From Nostocoides sp. (GTDB taxonomy: Bacteria; Actinomycetota; Actinomycetes; Actinomycetales; Dermatophilaceae): a DNA stretch of 64,000 nucleotides. Each line of letters opens with the position of its first letter. Position 1 is the first letter of the stretch. This document shows, in pieces, positions 8,906 through 18,281 of the stretch. Made by a program: the position numbers and the translations under genes. The stretch covers positions 1-64,000 of the forward strand of contig JADJEA010000008.1 of the NCBI GenBank assembly GCA_016702415.1, given 5' to 3'. The notes under the pieces are model-generated. The model was not told the origin of the DNA. It saw only the letters and a program-made list of their open reading frames with translations, and did no database searches.

Positions 8906-9499
8906 TCACGAACGGTCACCTGCCGACAGCAGCGCGACCATGGGCCGTGAGGTCACGGTCGCCTTAAACGCATCATCGGTCGCGTCGTCCCAGGTTGCCG
9001 GGCGAACCCTACGGATGGAGACCTCGCGCGCGAGCCGCGCCCTGGCCGCAGCCGCGACCGCATCGAGTTCATCCGGGTCGGCCGTCCCGATCACCAGCAC
9101 ATCGATATCCCCGGGGACCGGGCCCGGAACCTGGGCATACCGGGCGGCCCACGACCCGTAGATGTGCGCCTGCCGGATCCCCACGACCGGGGCCAGCAAC
9201 TCCCGCAACACCGGGACCGGCCCGAACGTCACCGCCATCAACGCAGCCAACGGAGCGAACACCACGGTGTCGGTCTCGGCCTGCACCATCCGCTGATTCC
9301 CCCGACGCACCTGACGGACCAAGCCCGCATCAGCGAGCCGGTCCACCTCCCGCATCACCGTCGGCGAGGACACCCCCACCGCGCGGGCGATCTCCACCAG
9401 TGAGAACTCCTGCTGCGGGTGCAACACAATCCAGGCCAGGATCTCCCCTTGAGCCCGCGACCGCAGCAGCGGCAGCAGCATCGGCGACCCATCTTTCAT
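8906..9499 (-). CDS. MNT nucleotidyltransferase with winged-helix N-terminus (HEPN partner)
   Basis: This 197-residue protein begins MKDGSPMLLPLLRSRAQGEI. Residues 1-90 form a winged helix-turn-helix (FSLVEIARAVGVSSPTVMRE, then VDRLADAGLVRQVRRGNQ). Residues 100-165 are a minimal nucleotidyltransferase fold with the motif HIYGSWAARYAQVPG and the metal-binding pair DIDVLVIG. In MNT/HEPN systems this antitoxin AMPylates or binds the HEPN RNase. The fused HTH suggests it also represses its own promoter. The stop overlaps the HEPN start. ATG at 9499 is chosen because upstream sequence runs into repeat copy 3. It is the only intact protein in the third cassette. Confidence 0.82.
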   Translation of the reverse strand: MKDGSPMLLPLLRSRAQGEILAWIVLHPQQEFSLVEIARAVGVSSPTVMREVDRLADAGLVRQVRRGNQRMVQAETDTVVFAPLAALMAVTFGPVPVLRELLAPVVGIRQAHIYGSWAARYAQVPGPVPGDIDVLVIGTADPDELDAVAAAARARLAREVSIRRVRPATWDDATDDAFKATVTSRPMVALLSAGDRS

Positions 9500-9640
9500 A
9501 AAACAGATCTTACCATCGGAAACACGAAAGGCTGAGTGGGCTCTCGTGACCCGTGAGTAGTTGAGCCGGAGGCTCCAGGAAGGCGGACTGTCGAAATAGT
9601 TGCGATCCCGAAACAGCCTGTCCCGCAACGTAATTGGAAG

Positions 9641-9769
9641 CGCGCCCGAAGGTGGGCCCCAGCGGGGGAGCGAACGAAGTGAGCGCGCCCGAAGGTGGGC
9701 CCCAACGGGGGAGCGAACGAAGTGAGCGCGCCCGAAGGTGGGCCCCATCGGGGGAGCGAACGAAGTGAG
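9641..9769. repeat. att-like repeat copy 3: three 43-bp units
   Basis: Three exact-length 43-base units (9641-9683, 9684-9726, 9727-9769) differ by only a few bases. Each starts CGCGCCCGAAGG and contains GGGGGAGCGAACGAAGTGAG. The start of each unit repeats the last 11-12 bases of the adjacent tRNA-Arg, so the array is continuous with the tRNA 3' end. Similar units occur at 2925-3052 and one at about 5830. Confidence 0.8.
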
Positions 9770-9842
9770 CGCGCCCGAAGGGATTCGAACCCCTAACCTT
9801 CTGATCCGTAGTCAGATGCTCTATCCGTTGAGCTACGGGCGC
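9770..9842 (-). tRNA. tRNA-Arg (anticodon ACG)
   Basis: The complement reads GCGCCCGTAGCTC at the 5' end, a D arm with AACGGAT, an anticodon arm TCTGA-CTACGGA-TCAGA giving anticodon ACG, and a T arm GGGG-TTCGAAT-CCCT. The acceptor strands GCGCCCG and CGGGCGC pair perfectly, with discriminator G and no encoded CCA. It decodes CGU (CGN by wobble, usually after A34 editing). Its 3' end is the boundary of the accessory region. Confidence 0.95.
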
Positions 9843-10183
9843 TCGGCGCTCGCAAGGGGTGCACAGCGCGGGGGTCGATCCTAGCGGGTGGGTGGCCGGG
9901 CGCGAAATCCGAAGCACTCACGCCAGCGTCAACGCCGGCCAGTGGCCGGTGGCCGGTGCATCGCCCCACCCGCGGTGCCGATCGTCAAACAGGCTGTGCG
10001 GGCGGCCCTTGACCGGAAGACTTTCACCGGTCGGAGGGCCGGCCGACATGGGCGGCTGAGTTCGCGAGCCGAAGTCGCCACGCGCTGATCGACCACGGAG
10101 GCCTCTGTCGTCGGCATGATGAGCCCGGGGAGTGCTCTCACCCGCTGTCAATACGACTGGCGCACACCGGGACGAGGGATGAC
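9843..10183. other. Intergenic region upstream of the tRNA and the CWB2 gene
   Basis: No gene is supported. The tRNA promoter should lie just after 9843, reading leftward, but I see no clear -35/-10 pair. A short run rich in GGCC (9938-9956) is the only local structure noted. Confidence 0.4.
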
Positions 10184-11273
10184 ATGGGGCGGATGGCGCG
10201 GCATACGGTCACGGCGGTCAGGCGGGTCAGGGCGGTCAGGTGGGGAGGGGGCCGCCCGCGCGCGCCAATGACGTTCCTCCTCGCCGCGGCCCTCGCCCTC
10301 GTCGCGCTCGCGTCCCCGCTCGGCACCGCAGCGGCCGGTGCGCGGGAGGCGCGGGTCCGCGCTTAAGCACCCTTGTTAGGTGGGAGGGCCACGACCGGTA
10401 CCAGGTGTCCGCGCGGGTCTCGAACACCTTCCCGTCGGGGTGGCCAGGATGTTCGTCGCGTCGGGCGAGGTCTTCACCGACGCCCTGTCCGGCGCGCCCA
10501 TCGCGGCCCGCGACCGGGCGCCGGTCCTCTTGGTCCGCCACGACCAGATCCCGTCGACGGTCCGCGAGGCAATGGTCCGGCTCAAGCCGCTGAGCATCGT
10601 CGTCCTCGGCGGGGACCGGACGATCTCCCCCGGGGTGTATGCCGACCTGGCCACCCTCACCAGTGGCTCCACCACCCGGTGGTCCGGTCCCGATCGGTAT
10701 GCCGCGTCGGCGGCGATAAGCGCGGTCTCGTTCACCCCCGGGGTCGAGCGCGCCTATCTCGCCTCGGGCACGGCCTTCCCCGATGCGCTCTCCGGCGCTC
10801 CCGCCGCGGGCGCCAGCCCCGGACCCATTCTCCTGACCGCGCCGGACGCCCTGCCAGCGGCGATCGCTCGCGAACTGACCCGCCTGGCCCCCAAGGAGAT
10901 CGTCGTCCTCGGGGGGTCCGCGACGATTTCCGCCGCCGTGGAGCAGGCGGCCGCCGCGTTCACCACGGGATCGGTGGTCCGGTGGTCCGGCGCCGACCGG
11001 TTCGAGACGTCGGCGGCGATCTCCCGGGCGGCCTTCCCCGACGGGAGTGGCACGGCCTTCGTCTCCTCCGGTCGCGTCTTCGCCGACGCGCTCTCCGGTG
11101 CCCCGGTCGCCGGTGCCCGGCGCGCGCCGACGCTCCTGGTCGAGTCGGAGTCCATCCCCGCACCCATCGCTGCGGAACTGCGCCGGCTGCACCCGCAGAC
11201 CATCGTCGTCGTGGGCGGGCGGGCCAGCGTCAGCGATGACGTGTTCGGGGAGCTGTCCGACTATCTGGGGTGA
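10184..11273 (+). pseudogene. Secreted cell-wall-binding repeat 2 (CWB2) protein, frameshifted
   Basis: A signal peptide (MTFLLAAALALVALASPLG from 10268, or a longer form from 10184) is followed in a second frame by LVRWEGHDRYQVSARVSNTF and in a third by three CWB2-type repeats. Each repeat has an ADRFETSAAIS/GPDRYAASAAIS stretch, a GTAFPDALSGAP/VFADALSGAP stretch and an IVVLGG or IVVVGG stretch. The last frame runs intact from about 10440 to the TGA at 11271-11273. CWB2 modules anchor proteins to the cell wall. Two single-base shifts near 10340 and 10437 block expression unless they are consensus errors. Confidence 0.75.
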
Positions 11274-11332
11274 GCCGGGGCGGCGCTCTCCCGCGCCGGG
11301 CCGGCCGGGTCGCACTCCTAGAGTGAGCCGAC

Positions 11333-13090
11333 ATGGACCCCGCCCGCTCTTCGGATGCCACGTCGACCACGGCCCAGGCGGTCGTCCGCGAACTCGTCGC
11401 GGCTGGCGTCACCCACGCCTTCACCGTCCCGGGTGAGCTTCCTCGGCGTGCTGGATGCGTTGCGGGACAGTCCGATCCGGGTCATCGCGACCCGCCACGA
11501 AGGCGGCGCCGCCTTCATGGCCGAGGGCTTCGCCAAGCTCGCCCGCCGGCCCGCGGTCTGCCTCGGCACCCGGGCCGTGGGGGCAGCGAACCTGGCGATC
11601 GGCATACACACGGCGGCGCAGGACTCCACGCCCCTGCTCGCCCTCGTCGGCCAGGTGCGGACCGCCGATCGCGGACGCGAGGCATTCCAGGAGATCGACC
11701 AGGTCCGCTTCCTCGGTGCCCTCAGTCCGTATGCCGTGGAGCCCGCCGCCGCGGCCGACCTCCCCATCGCGGTGCGAACCGCCTTGCGGCACACCGTCTC
11801 CGGGCGGCCCGGTCCCGCGTGCGTGGCGATGCGCGAGGACTTGCTCCGGGTCGCCGTCCCTCCGCAGGAGTCCACGACGGCCGCTCTCGGGTCCGGGGCT
11901 CTCGGGTCAGGGGCTCTCGGGTCCGGGGCTCTCGGCTCCGGGGCATGCGGTGACGAGACGGAGGTTGTCGATGGAGCCCGGCCGGTGGGCGCGCGGGAGG
12001 CCCCGGAATGGGCGAACAGCATCCCGACCACCCTGACTCTCCTGCGCCGGGCGCACCGGCCGGTGCTGCTGACCGGGCTGGAGGTGATCGCCGACGCGGC
12101 GGCGGACCTGGCGGTCGCCCTCGCCGAGCGCGAGGGGTGCCCGTCCTCAGCGTGTGGCGGCGGCCGGACAGCTTCCCCAACGACCACCCGAACTACGCGG
12201 GGATGACCGGACTCTCGGTGCTGCCCGGAACCCGCGCCGCGCTCGCCGATGCCGACCTCTGGATCGTGGTCGGGGATCGGCTCGACGAGAACACGCTCGC
12301 CGGATATGCGTTGCCGCGCACCGGAACCGACGTCGTTCATGCTTGGCGCGGCGGCGGGACGATCCCGGGAGGGATCGGCATACCGGCTGGGGCGCGGGAG
12401 TTCCTCGAGGCGCTCGTGGACGCCTCGGCCGCCGACCCGGCCCCCGTCTCGCCCGCGCGGGAGGACTACGTCCGGGGACTGAGGCACCGCTGGGAGCGGG
12501 AGTCCACGCCGGTGCCCCGACCGGTCGCGGACGGGTATGTGGACCAGTTCGCCGTCGCCGCCGCCCTTCGCGACCTCCTGCCGCGGGACGTCGTGACGGT
12601 CACCGACGCCGGCAATTTCAGCGGCTGGCCGGCGCGCTACCTGCGGTGGCGGGAGCCCGGCACCTTCCTCGGCCCGATCAGCGGCGCCATGGGGTATGCC
12701 GTGCCCGCCGCCGTGGGCGCCCGGCTCGCCCGCCCCGACCGGCCGGTTGTCGCCTTCGTCGGGGACGGGGGGTTCCTCATGACGGCGGCGGAACTTCAGA
12801 CCGCAGCACGCGAGGGGATCGAGGTGACGGTCATCGTCTATGACAACGAGAGGTACAACACGATCCGGATGCATCAGGAGCGGCAGCACCCGGGGCGCCC
12901 GATCGCGACGCACCTCGGCGCCAGCGATCTGGCGGGGGTGGCCCGCGCGCTCGGGGCGTGGGCACGCGAGGTCACCTCGATCAGCGATTTCGCGACGGAG
13001 TTGCCGGCCGCACTCGCCTACCCCGGACCCGCGGTCGTCGTCGTTCGGTGCGACCCCGAACAACTGGCCGTCTCCGATTGGGACCAGTGA
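11333..13090 (+). pseudogene. Thiamine-diphosphate enzyme, acetolactate-synthase-like, two frameshifts
   Basis: The protein would be about 585 residues. The PYR domain starts STTAQAVVRELVAAGVTHAF and, after a shift near 11437, continues FLGVLDALRDSPIRVIATRH with the catalytic Glu region ATRHEGGAAFMAEGFAKL. A central domain follows. After a shift in a G run near 12137 comes VPVLSVWRRPDSFPNDHPNY and the PP domain with VGDGGFLMTAAELQTAAREG and the metal ligand region VIVYDNERYNTI. Substrate is unknown. The shift near 12137 fits one missing G. A 4x15-bp tandem repeat lies in the linker. The start ATG is at 11333. It is convergent with the gene ending at 13101. Confidence 0.75.
11883..11942 (+). 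repeat. Four 15-bp tandem repeats in a linker
   Basis: Four units of GCTCTCGGGTCCGGG (starting 11883, 11898, 11913, 11928; one or two mismatches in units 2 and 4) encode ALGSG repeats between the first and middle domains of the thiamine-diphosphate enzyme. The 15-base period keeps the frame, so copy number can vary without harm. Confidence 0.9.
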
Positions 13091-13100
13091 GCGGGAAGGG

Positions 13101-13699
13101 TCAGCCGGTCGTGCTGGATGGGCTCGCCGTTGAGGAGCCGGTGGTCGATGGGCCGCTCGGGAGGACGAGCCTGACGGCGACCCGGATGCCGGCGAGCGCG
13201 TCTGCTCGAAGACCGAATAGAACTTCGCGGCCTGACCGGCGGAATACGGGCCGGACTCCCCGCACAGCAGCAGGTCGCCGGAGCGCGAGGCCAGCAAGAC
13301 CTGACCCTTGTCGAGGTGGGCGGCGACGAGGGCGGCGTCGAGATCGGCCGGAGTCGTCGAGGTGATCCGGACGAGATCGGCCGGTCCGCCCCGGAACCAG
13401 TGCAGCGCACGGAAATTCGCGACGCCGGGGGCGTCGAGTTCGAGGATGCCTAGGACGGCGGTGGTCGCCCGGTTCAGCCGCGCGTCGGTGAGCTCCGGGC
13501 AGTCCTCGGGCTCCTGGTTGGCGATCGGGTCGATGCGCATCGAGACGGCGGTCAGCGGCGGTTGCGCACTGCTCATGGCCGCGCGCACCGACGGCACCAG
13601 CAATCCCAGCGTCGCCAAGGCCGCGATGATGAGCACCCCGAGCAGCAATGACACCGAGTTGTGGCGCGCGGGGGCGGGTGACCAGGGGTGTTCGGACAT
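13101..13699 (-). CDS. Membrane-anchored protein of unknown function, one probable frameshift
   Basis: From the ATG at 13699 the protein has a short cytoplasmic head, one membrane helix (VSLLLGVLIIAALATLGLLV) and an extracellular domain with ELTDARLNRATTAVLGILEL and LDKGQVLLASRSGDLLLCGE. Near 13207 the reading must shift to continue KFYSVFEQ/ADALAGIRVAVRLVLPSG and a Ser/Thr-rich end at 13101; without the shift the frame runs far into the convergent gene. I do not recognise the family. Two cysteines (one near residue 43, one in LLLCGESG) could pair outside the cell. Confidence 0.55.
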
Positions 13700-13822
13700 G
13701 ACGGCGGGTCAGTCTAGTCGGATCGACCGGGACCCCCGGACCGACCGAGCCCCCCTGACCGCCGGGCACCGGACCGGCCGACAACCCTCGGCCGCCCAGG
13801 CACGGCCCCCTCGGCATACCCC

Positions 13823-15040
13823 TTAGCCGCGGCGCGCCTCCAGGAAACTCGAGATCCGCTCGATCGCGTCCGTCAGATCTTCGACCGTGGGGAGGATGAC
13901 GAGCCGGAAGTGGTCGGGCTTGGGCCAGTTGAACCCGGTCCCATGAGTGATGAGGATCTTCTTGGCCCGCAGCAGGTCGATGACGAAGCGCTCGTCGTCC
14001 TCGATGGCGTACATCTCGGTGTCGATCCGGGGGAAGCAGTACAACGCGCCCTTGGGCTCGACACACGAGATGCCGGGAATCGCGTTCAAGAGCTTGTATG
14101 CCGCGTCCCGCTGCTCCAGCAGCCGCCCGCCCGGGAGGATGAGTTCGGTGATCGACTGATACCCGCCGAGGGCCGTCTGGATGGCGTGCTGGGCCGGGAC
14201 GTTGGCGCACATCCGCATATTGGCCAGGAGGGTCAACCCCTCGAGGAAGTCGGCGGCCCGCTCGCGCGGTCCGGTCACCACGACCCAGCCGGAGCGGAAG
14301 CCCGCGACGCGATAGGCCTTGGACAGCCCGCTGAAGGTGAGGCAGACGACGTCGTCGCCCGCGGCGAGGGCCGCGTGGTGGTGGACGGCATCGTCATACA
14401 GGATCTTTTCGTAGATCTCGTCGGCCATGACGACGAGTTGGTGGCGCCGGGCGATGTCGACGAGGTCGGCGACCATCTGCTTGCTGTAGACCGCGCCCGT
14501 CGGGTTGTTGGGGTTGATGATGACGAGGGCCTTGGTGGCCGGTGTGATCCTCGACTCGATGTCCTCCAGGTCGGGCATCCAGCCGTTGTCCTCGTCGCAG
14601 AGGTAGTGCACGGGGGTTCCCCCCGCCAGGCTCACCGACCCGGTCCACAGCGGGTAGTCCGGCGCGGGGACGAGGATCTCGTCGCCATTGTCGACGAGGG
14701 CCTGGAGGACCATCGTGATCATCTCCGAGACGCCATTGCCGATGTAGACGTCGTCGACATCGACATCGCGCATCCCCTCGCTCTGGTAGAAGTTCGTGAC
14801 CGCCGTTCGCGCAGAATAGATTCCACGCGAGTCGCTATAGCCCTGCGCCTGCGGCAGGTTGTGGATCATGTCCTGGAGGATGGCGTCGGGGGCCTCGAAA
14901 CCGAAGGGCGCCGGGTTGCCGATGTTGAGCTTGAGGATGCGGTGACCCTCGGCCTCGAGCCGCTGAGCCTCGACGAGGATGGGTCCTCGGACGTCGTACC
15001 TGACGTTCTGCAGCTTCGTCGACTGTCGGATCTGGCGCAT
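13823..15040 (-). CDS. Alanine/aspartate-type aminotransferase (AlaA-like)
   Basis: This 405-residue fold-type I PLP enzyme starts MRQIRQSTKLQNVRYDVRGP, which is typical of pyruvate-specific alanine transaminases. It has the NNPTG motif (178-182), the cofactor Asp in ADEIY (207) and the Schiff-base Lys in SGLSK (241), plus a C-terminal FRLVILP arm. It probably interconverts glutamate/pyruvate and 2-oxoglutarate/alanine. On the minus strand TAGCGT near 15080 is a plausible -10. It lies between two thiamine-diphosphate enzymes that act on 2-oxo acids, which fits pyruvate chemistry but does not prove a link. Confidence 0.85.
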   Translation of the reverse strand: MRQIRQSTKLQNVRYDVRGPILVEAQRLEAEGHRILKLNIGNPAPFGFEAPDAILQDMIHNLPQAQGYSDSRGIYSARTAVTNFYQSEGMRDVDVDDVYIGNGVSEMITMVLQALVDNGDEILVPAPDYPLWTGSVSLAGGTPVHYLCDEDNGWMPDLEDIESRITPATKALVIINPNNPTGAVYSKQMVADLVDIARRHQLVVMADEIYEKILYDDAVHHHAALAAGDDVVCLTFSGLSKAYRVAGFRSGWVVVTGPRERAADFLEGLTLLANMRMCANVPAQHAIQTALGGYQSITELILPGGRLLEQRDAAYKLLNAIPGISCVEPKGALYCFPRIDTEMYAIEDDERFVIDLLRAKKILITHGTGFNWPKPDHFRLVILPTVEDLTDAIERISSFLEARRG

Positions 15041-15168
15041 GGGGGGATTCTCGCCGACGCCCGGCCCAGGTCGCGACGCTATTTCACCCGTGGCCCCATC
15101 ACCCGGGACCGCCTCGCCCGGGACCTCCTCGCCCGGCGCCTCGTCTCCGGGCAGGAGTGGGGGAGTCG

Positions 15169-16814
15169 TCACACCCCGGAGGTGGTCCGGGGATAGGCGG
15201 CCTCGGGGTCGGTGAGGACGTTGACCAGATAGGGCACCCCGGAGTCGAATGCCCGCCGGAACGCCGCCCCCAGGTCCCGGGGTCGCGGACCGTCTCCCCG
15301 GCCCCACCGAGGGCCGTCACGACCTGGTCGTATGCCGTGTGCGGTGCCAGGTCGGCCAGGGCGTCGTAGCCGTAGAGCGCCCGCATCGGGTACTTCTCCA
15401 GCCCCCACGCCGAGTTGTTGCCGACGACGATGACGACGGGCAGGCCGTGGCGCACGAGGGTGTCGACATCCATGAGGGACATGCCCGCCGCCCCGTCGCC
15501 GAGGAGGAGGACGATCTGCGGGTCCGGGAAGGCCGTGCGCGCCCCGATCGCGGCCCCGAGTCCGGCGCCCAAGCACCCGAACGGGCCCGGATCGAGCCAC
15601 CGCCCGGGCCGGGCGGGCTCGACGAATTTCCCCGCCCACGAGACGAAATCGCCGCCGTCGCCGATGACGATGGCGTCGTCGGCCAGGAGCGGCAGCAGTT
15701 CGCCATAGATCCGCGCCGGGTGGATCGGGTCGCTTTGCGCCGCAAGGAGTTCGGCGTCCGCGTCGGTTGCGGCCGCCGAGGCGGCGCTCACCCGCTCCCG
15801 CCAGGAGTTCCAATCGCCCGGACTTGTCGCCGCGCGGATCCCGTCCACGACCAGGGACAGATCGCCGTATGCCGATCCCGCCAGGGGGCGGTGGCGGCAT
15901 ACCTCCGCGTCGGTGTCGGCGAGGTGGACGACGGCGGCGCTGCCCCGGGGACCGAAGGAGCCGTAGGCGAGCCGGAAGTCGAGGGGGGTGCCCGCGACGA
16001 TGGCCAGATCGCACTCGCCGAGGGCGACCCGGCGTGCCTTCGTGGCCAGGAGGCGGTGCCCGCGCGGGACGACGCCCCGGCCCATCCCGTTGGTGATGAC
16101 CGGGATACCGAGATCGTCGGCGAGGGCGAATGCGGCCTTCTCGGCCGAGTCCGCCCAGACGTCACTGCCGAGGATCAGCACCGGCCGCTGCGCGGCGCGC
16201 AGGAGCCTGGCGATCGCGGCGATGGAGTCCGGATCGGGCGTCCGGTCGACCACCGGGGCGGTCCAGGCCGCTTGGGGCTGCTCCGGGAAGAACGCCAGAT
16301 CGATCGGGATGTCGAGGAAGACCGGCCCGCGGTGGGCGGCTCCAGCGAGCGCGAAGGCCTCGCCCATGGCCGCCTGGGCCTGCATGGGGTCGGCGATCGT
16401 CCACGCGCGCTTGGTCACGGTGGTGAACAGCGGGGGCTGGTCGAGTTCCTGCAGCGAACCGCGTCCCCAGGTGGCGATCGCGGCCCGGCCACCCAGGGCA
16501 ACCAGCGGGGCACCGCTGAAGTGGGCCTGGGTGAGTGGGCTGAGCGCATTGGTGACGCCAGGTCCGGCGGTGAGGACGGCGAGACCGGGGGTTCGGGTGA
16601 GCTTGCCGACCGCCTCGGCGGCGAAGACCGCGCTCGCCTCGTGACGCACGTCGACGAGCGAGAGGGTCGGGGCACCGTGCAGGGCCGCGTCGTAGATCGG
16701 GAAGATGTGCGCCCCGGACAGGGTGAAGGCCGCCCTCGCGCCCGCCTCGACGGCGGCACGGACGAGAGGGCCACCGGTTTGGGGGACCCCCATGGCGGGG
16801 ACGGTCGGTTGCAT
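15169..16814 (-). CDS. Thiamine-diphosphate enzyme, acetolactate-synthase-like, one probable frameshift
   Basis: About 548 residues from the ATG at 16814. The PYR domain has the catalytic Glu region VRHEASAVFAAEAVGKL and the LTAGPGVTNALSPLTQA stretch. The middle domain has RPVLILGSDVWADSAEK. The PP domain has LLLGDGAAGMSLMDVDTLVR and the metal-ligand VVGNNSAWGLEKY. Near 15285 a missing G in a GGGG run must be restored to reach the natural end FRRAFDSGVPYLVNVLTDPE at 15169. The family includes acetolactate synthases and decarboxylases; the mycobacterial IlvX type is the closest match I can suggest. The reaction is not established. It is divergent from the MFS gene. Confidence 0.75.
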
Positions 16815-16883
16815 ACCCCGTACGTTACCCGTCGGTAGAGAGGTTTCGCAGGCCTGTCGGCGGACTCCCCTAAGGTGCACCTC

Positions 16884-18281
16884 ATGAGCAGCGCGCCGGT
16901 GCGTATGCCGACCGGCCCCCTCCCGCGGGCCGTCCGGGTCGGCTATGCCCTGGGGTCGGTGGCCACGGGCTCCTTCGCCACCGTCCCCGGGCTGCTCCTC
17001 CTGCCCTATCTCACCGACCGCTTGGGTGTGCGCGCCGGCCTCGCCGGCCTCATCGTCCTGCTCCCCAAGGCCTGGGATGTCGTCCTCAACCCGATCGCGG
17101 GGCGGATCAGCGACCGAAGCACCCATCCCGATGGCCGGCGCCGGCCCTTCCTCCTGCGCGCCGGCTTGCTCCTCGCCGTCCTGTTCGTCGCGCTCTTCAG
17201 CGGCCCCACGGGCCCGGTCGCCGTGGCCGCAGCCTGGGTCGTGGTCGCGTTCGTCGGCTGTGCGAGCGCCTATGCGTTCTTCCAGGTGCCCTATGTCGCG
17301 ATGCCGGCCGAACTCACTGGCGACTACGGCGAACGCACCCGGCTGATGACGTGGCGCGTCGCGGTCCTCGCCCTGGCGATCCTCGTCAGCGGCGGCCTCG
17401 CCCCGGTGGTCCGGGACGGGCTGGGGCCGACGTGGGGCTACCGCGGGGTGGGCCTCTTCGTCGGGTTGCTCATCGCCGGGGGAGCGGTGGGGGCGTGGCG
17501 CGGGACGGCGGGTGCGGCATACGACACCGGGCCGAGCGCGGGCGCGGGACTGGGCGAGCAATTGCGTCTGGTCGCGCGTCATCGCGACTTTCGGCTGCTC
17601 CTGGCGACCTTCGTCGTGCAAGCGCTGGCGACGGGCTGCATGCTCGCGGGCGTCGACTATGTCGCGACCTGGGTCGTCGGGCGCAAGGGCGCCGCCACCG
17701 TGCTCTTCCTCTGTTTCGTCGCCCCCGCGCTCGTGGTCTCGCCGGCGTGGCAGGCGGTCGGTGCCCGGATCGGCAAGAAGGCCGGGTTCGTCGCGGCGTC
17801 GCTGGTCCTGTTCGCCGGCGCCGTCGGGGTGTATGCCGCGCGCGGCCCCACCCTGGTGCCCCTCGCCGTCGCCGTCGCGCTGGTCGGCATCGGCTATGCC
17901 GGGGCGCAGATGTTCCCGCTGGCGATGCTCGCCGACGTCGCGGCGGTCGACGCCGCACGGACCGGCCAGAACCGCATCGGCGTCTTCACCGGGGTCTGGA
18001 CCGGCGCCGAGACCCTCGGCCTCGCCCTCGGCCCCGGTCTGTATGCCGCCGTCCTCGCCTCGGGTGGCTATGTCTCCTCCACCGGGGGCGCGGTGTCCCA
18101 GTCCGCGTCGGCCGTCAGCGCGATCGGCCTCGGCTTCTCCCTGGTTCCTGCGGTCCTGATCCTGCTGTCCCTGGCGTTCCTGCGGGGTTACCACCTCGAC
18201 GAGGCGCTCGTCCGTGCGGCGGGGAGCGGCATACCTGCGGGGCGGACCGGCGATGGGCTCGACGAGAGGGGTTTCCCATGA
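16884..18281 (+). CDS. MFS transporter of the sugar:cation (GPH) type
   Basis: This 465-residue protein has about twelve hydrophobic helices. The N-terminal half carries LLPYLTDRLGVRAGLAGLIV and the signature KAWDVVLNPIAGRISDRS followed by RRRPFLL, which is typical of glycoside-pentoside-hexuronide carriers (D-x-x-x-x-P-x-x-G-x-x-S-D). It likely moves a sugar-like or organic solute with a cation. ATG at 16884 is preferred; another lies three codons upstream. The stop overlaps the ATG of the next gene (ATGA), so the carrier and the PLP enzyme are translated together. GTATGCCG occurs several times inside. Confidence 0.85.
   Translation: MSSAPVRMPTGPLPRAVRVGYALGSVATGSFATVPGLLLLPYLTDRLGVRAGLAGLIVLLPKAWDVVLNPIAGRISDRSTHPDGRRRPFLLRAGLLLAVLFVALFSGPTGPVAVAAAWVVVAFVGCASAYAFFQVPYVAMPAELTGDYGERTRLMTWRVAVLALAILVSGGLAPVVRDGLGPTWGYRGVGLFVGLLIAGGAVGAWRGTAGAAYDTGPSAGAGLGEQLRLVARHRDFRLLLATFVVQALATGCMLAGVDYVATWVVGRKGAATVLFLCFVAPALVVSPAWQAVGARIGKKAGFVAASLVLFAGAVGVYAARGPTLVPLAVAVALVGIGYAGAQMFPLAMLADVAAVDAARTGQNRIGVFTGVWTGAETLGLALGPGLYAAVLASGGYVSSTGGAVSQSASAVSAIGLGFSLVPAVLILLSLAFLRGYHLDEALVRAAGSGIPAGRTGDGLDERGFP

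Larger units (their letters stand above)
5881..8909 (-). pseudogene. HEPN-domain toxin gene split by an IS21 element
   Basis: The N-terminal 82 codons (8909 to 8664) encode QNAARLLAEAERHLRSAALL and AYDMLYAAARKAMAAALAVQ, the first helices of a HEPN protein. The C-terminal part (6101 to 5881) reads GHLAVQDAVTHQLG and, after one probable missing G, VVRPFGRLRRTRNDADYP and a helical tail ending LLPHLQPWQ. The insertion at 6108-8663 duplicated ACCCTT (+ strand). Removing it restores the frame ...TSKG/GHLAV... The GTG start overlaps the stop of the nucleotidyltransferase gene (GTGA), the usual HEPN/MNT coupling. HEPN proteins of this class are RNases or are AMPylated by the MNT partner; here the product is truncated. 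Confidence 0.85.

Noticed and set aside
9641..9769. CRISPR-like array
   Set aside because: The units are head-to-tail repeats with no unique spacers, and no cas gene is near.
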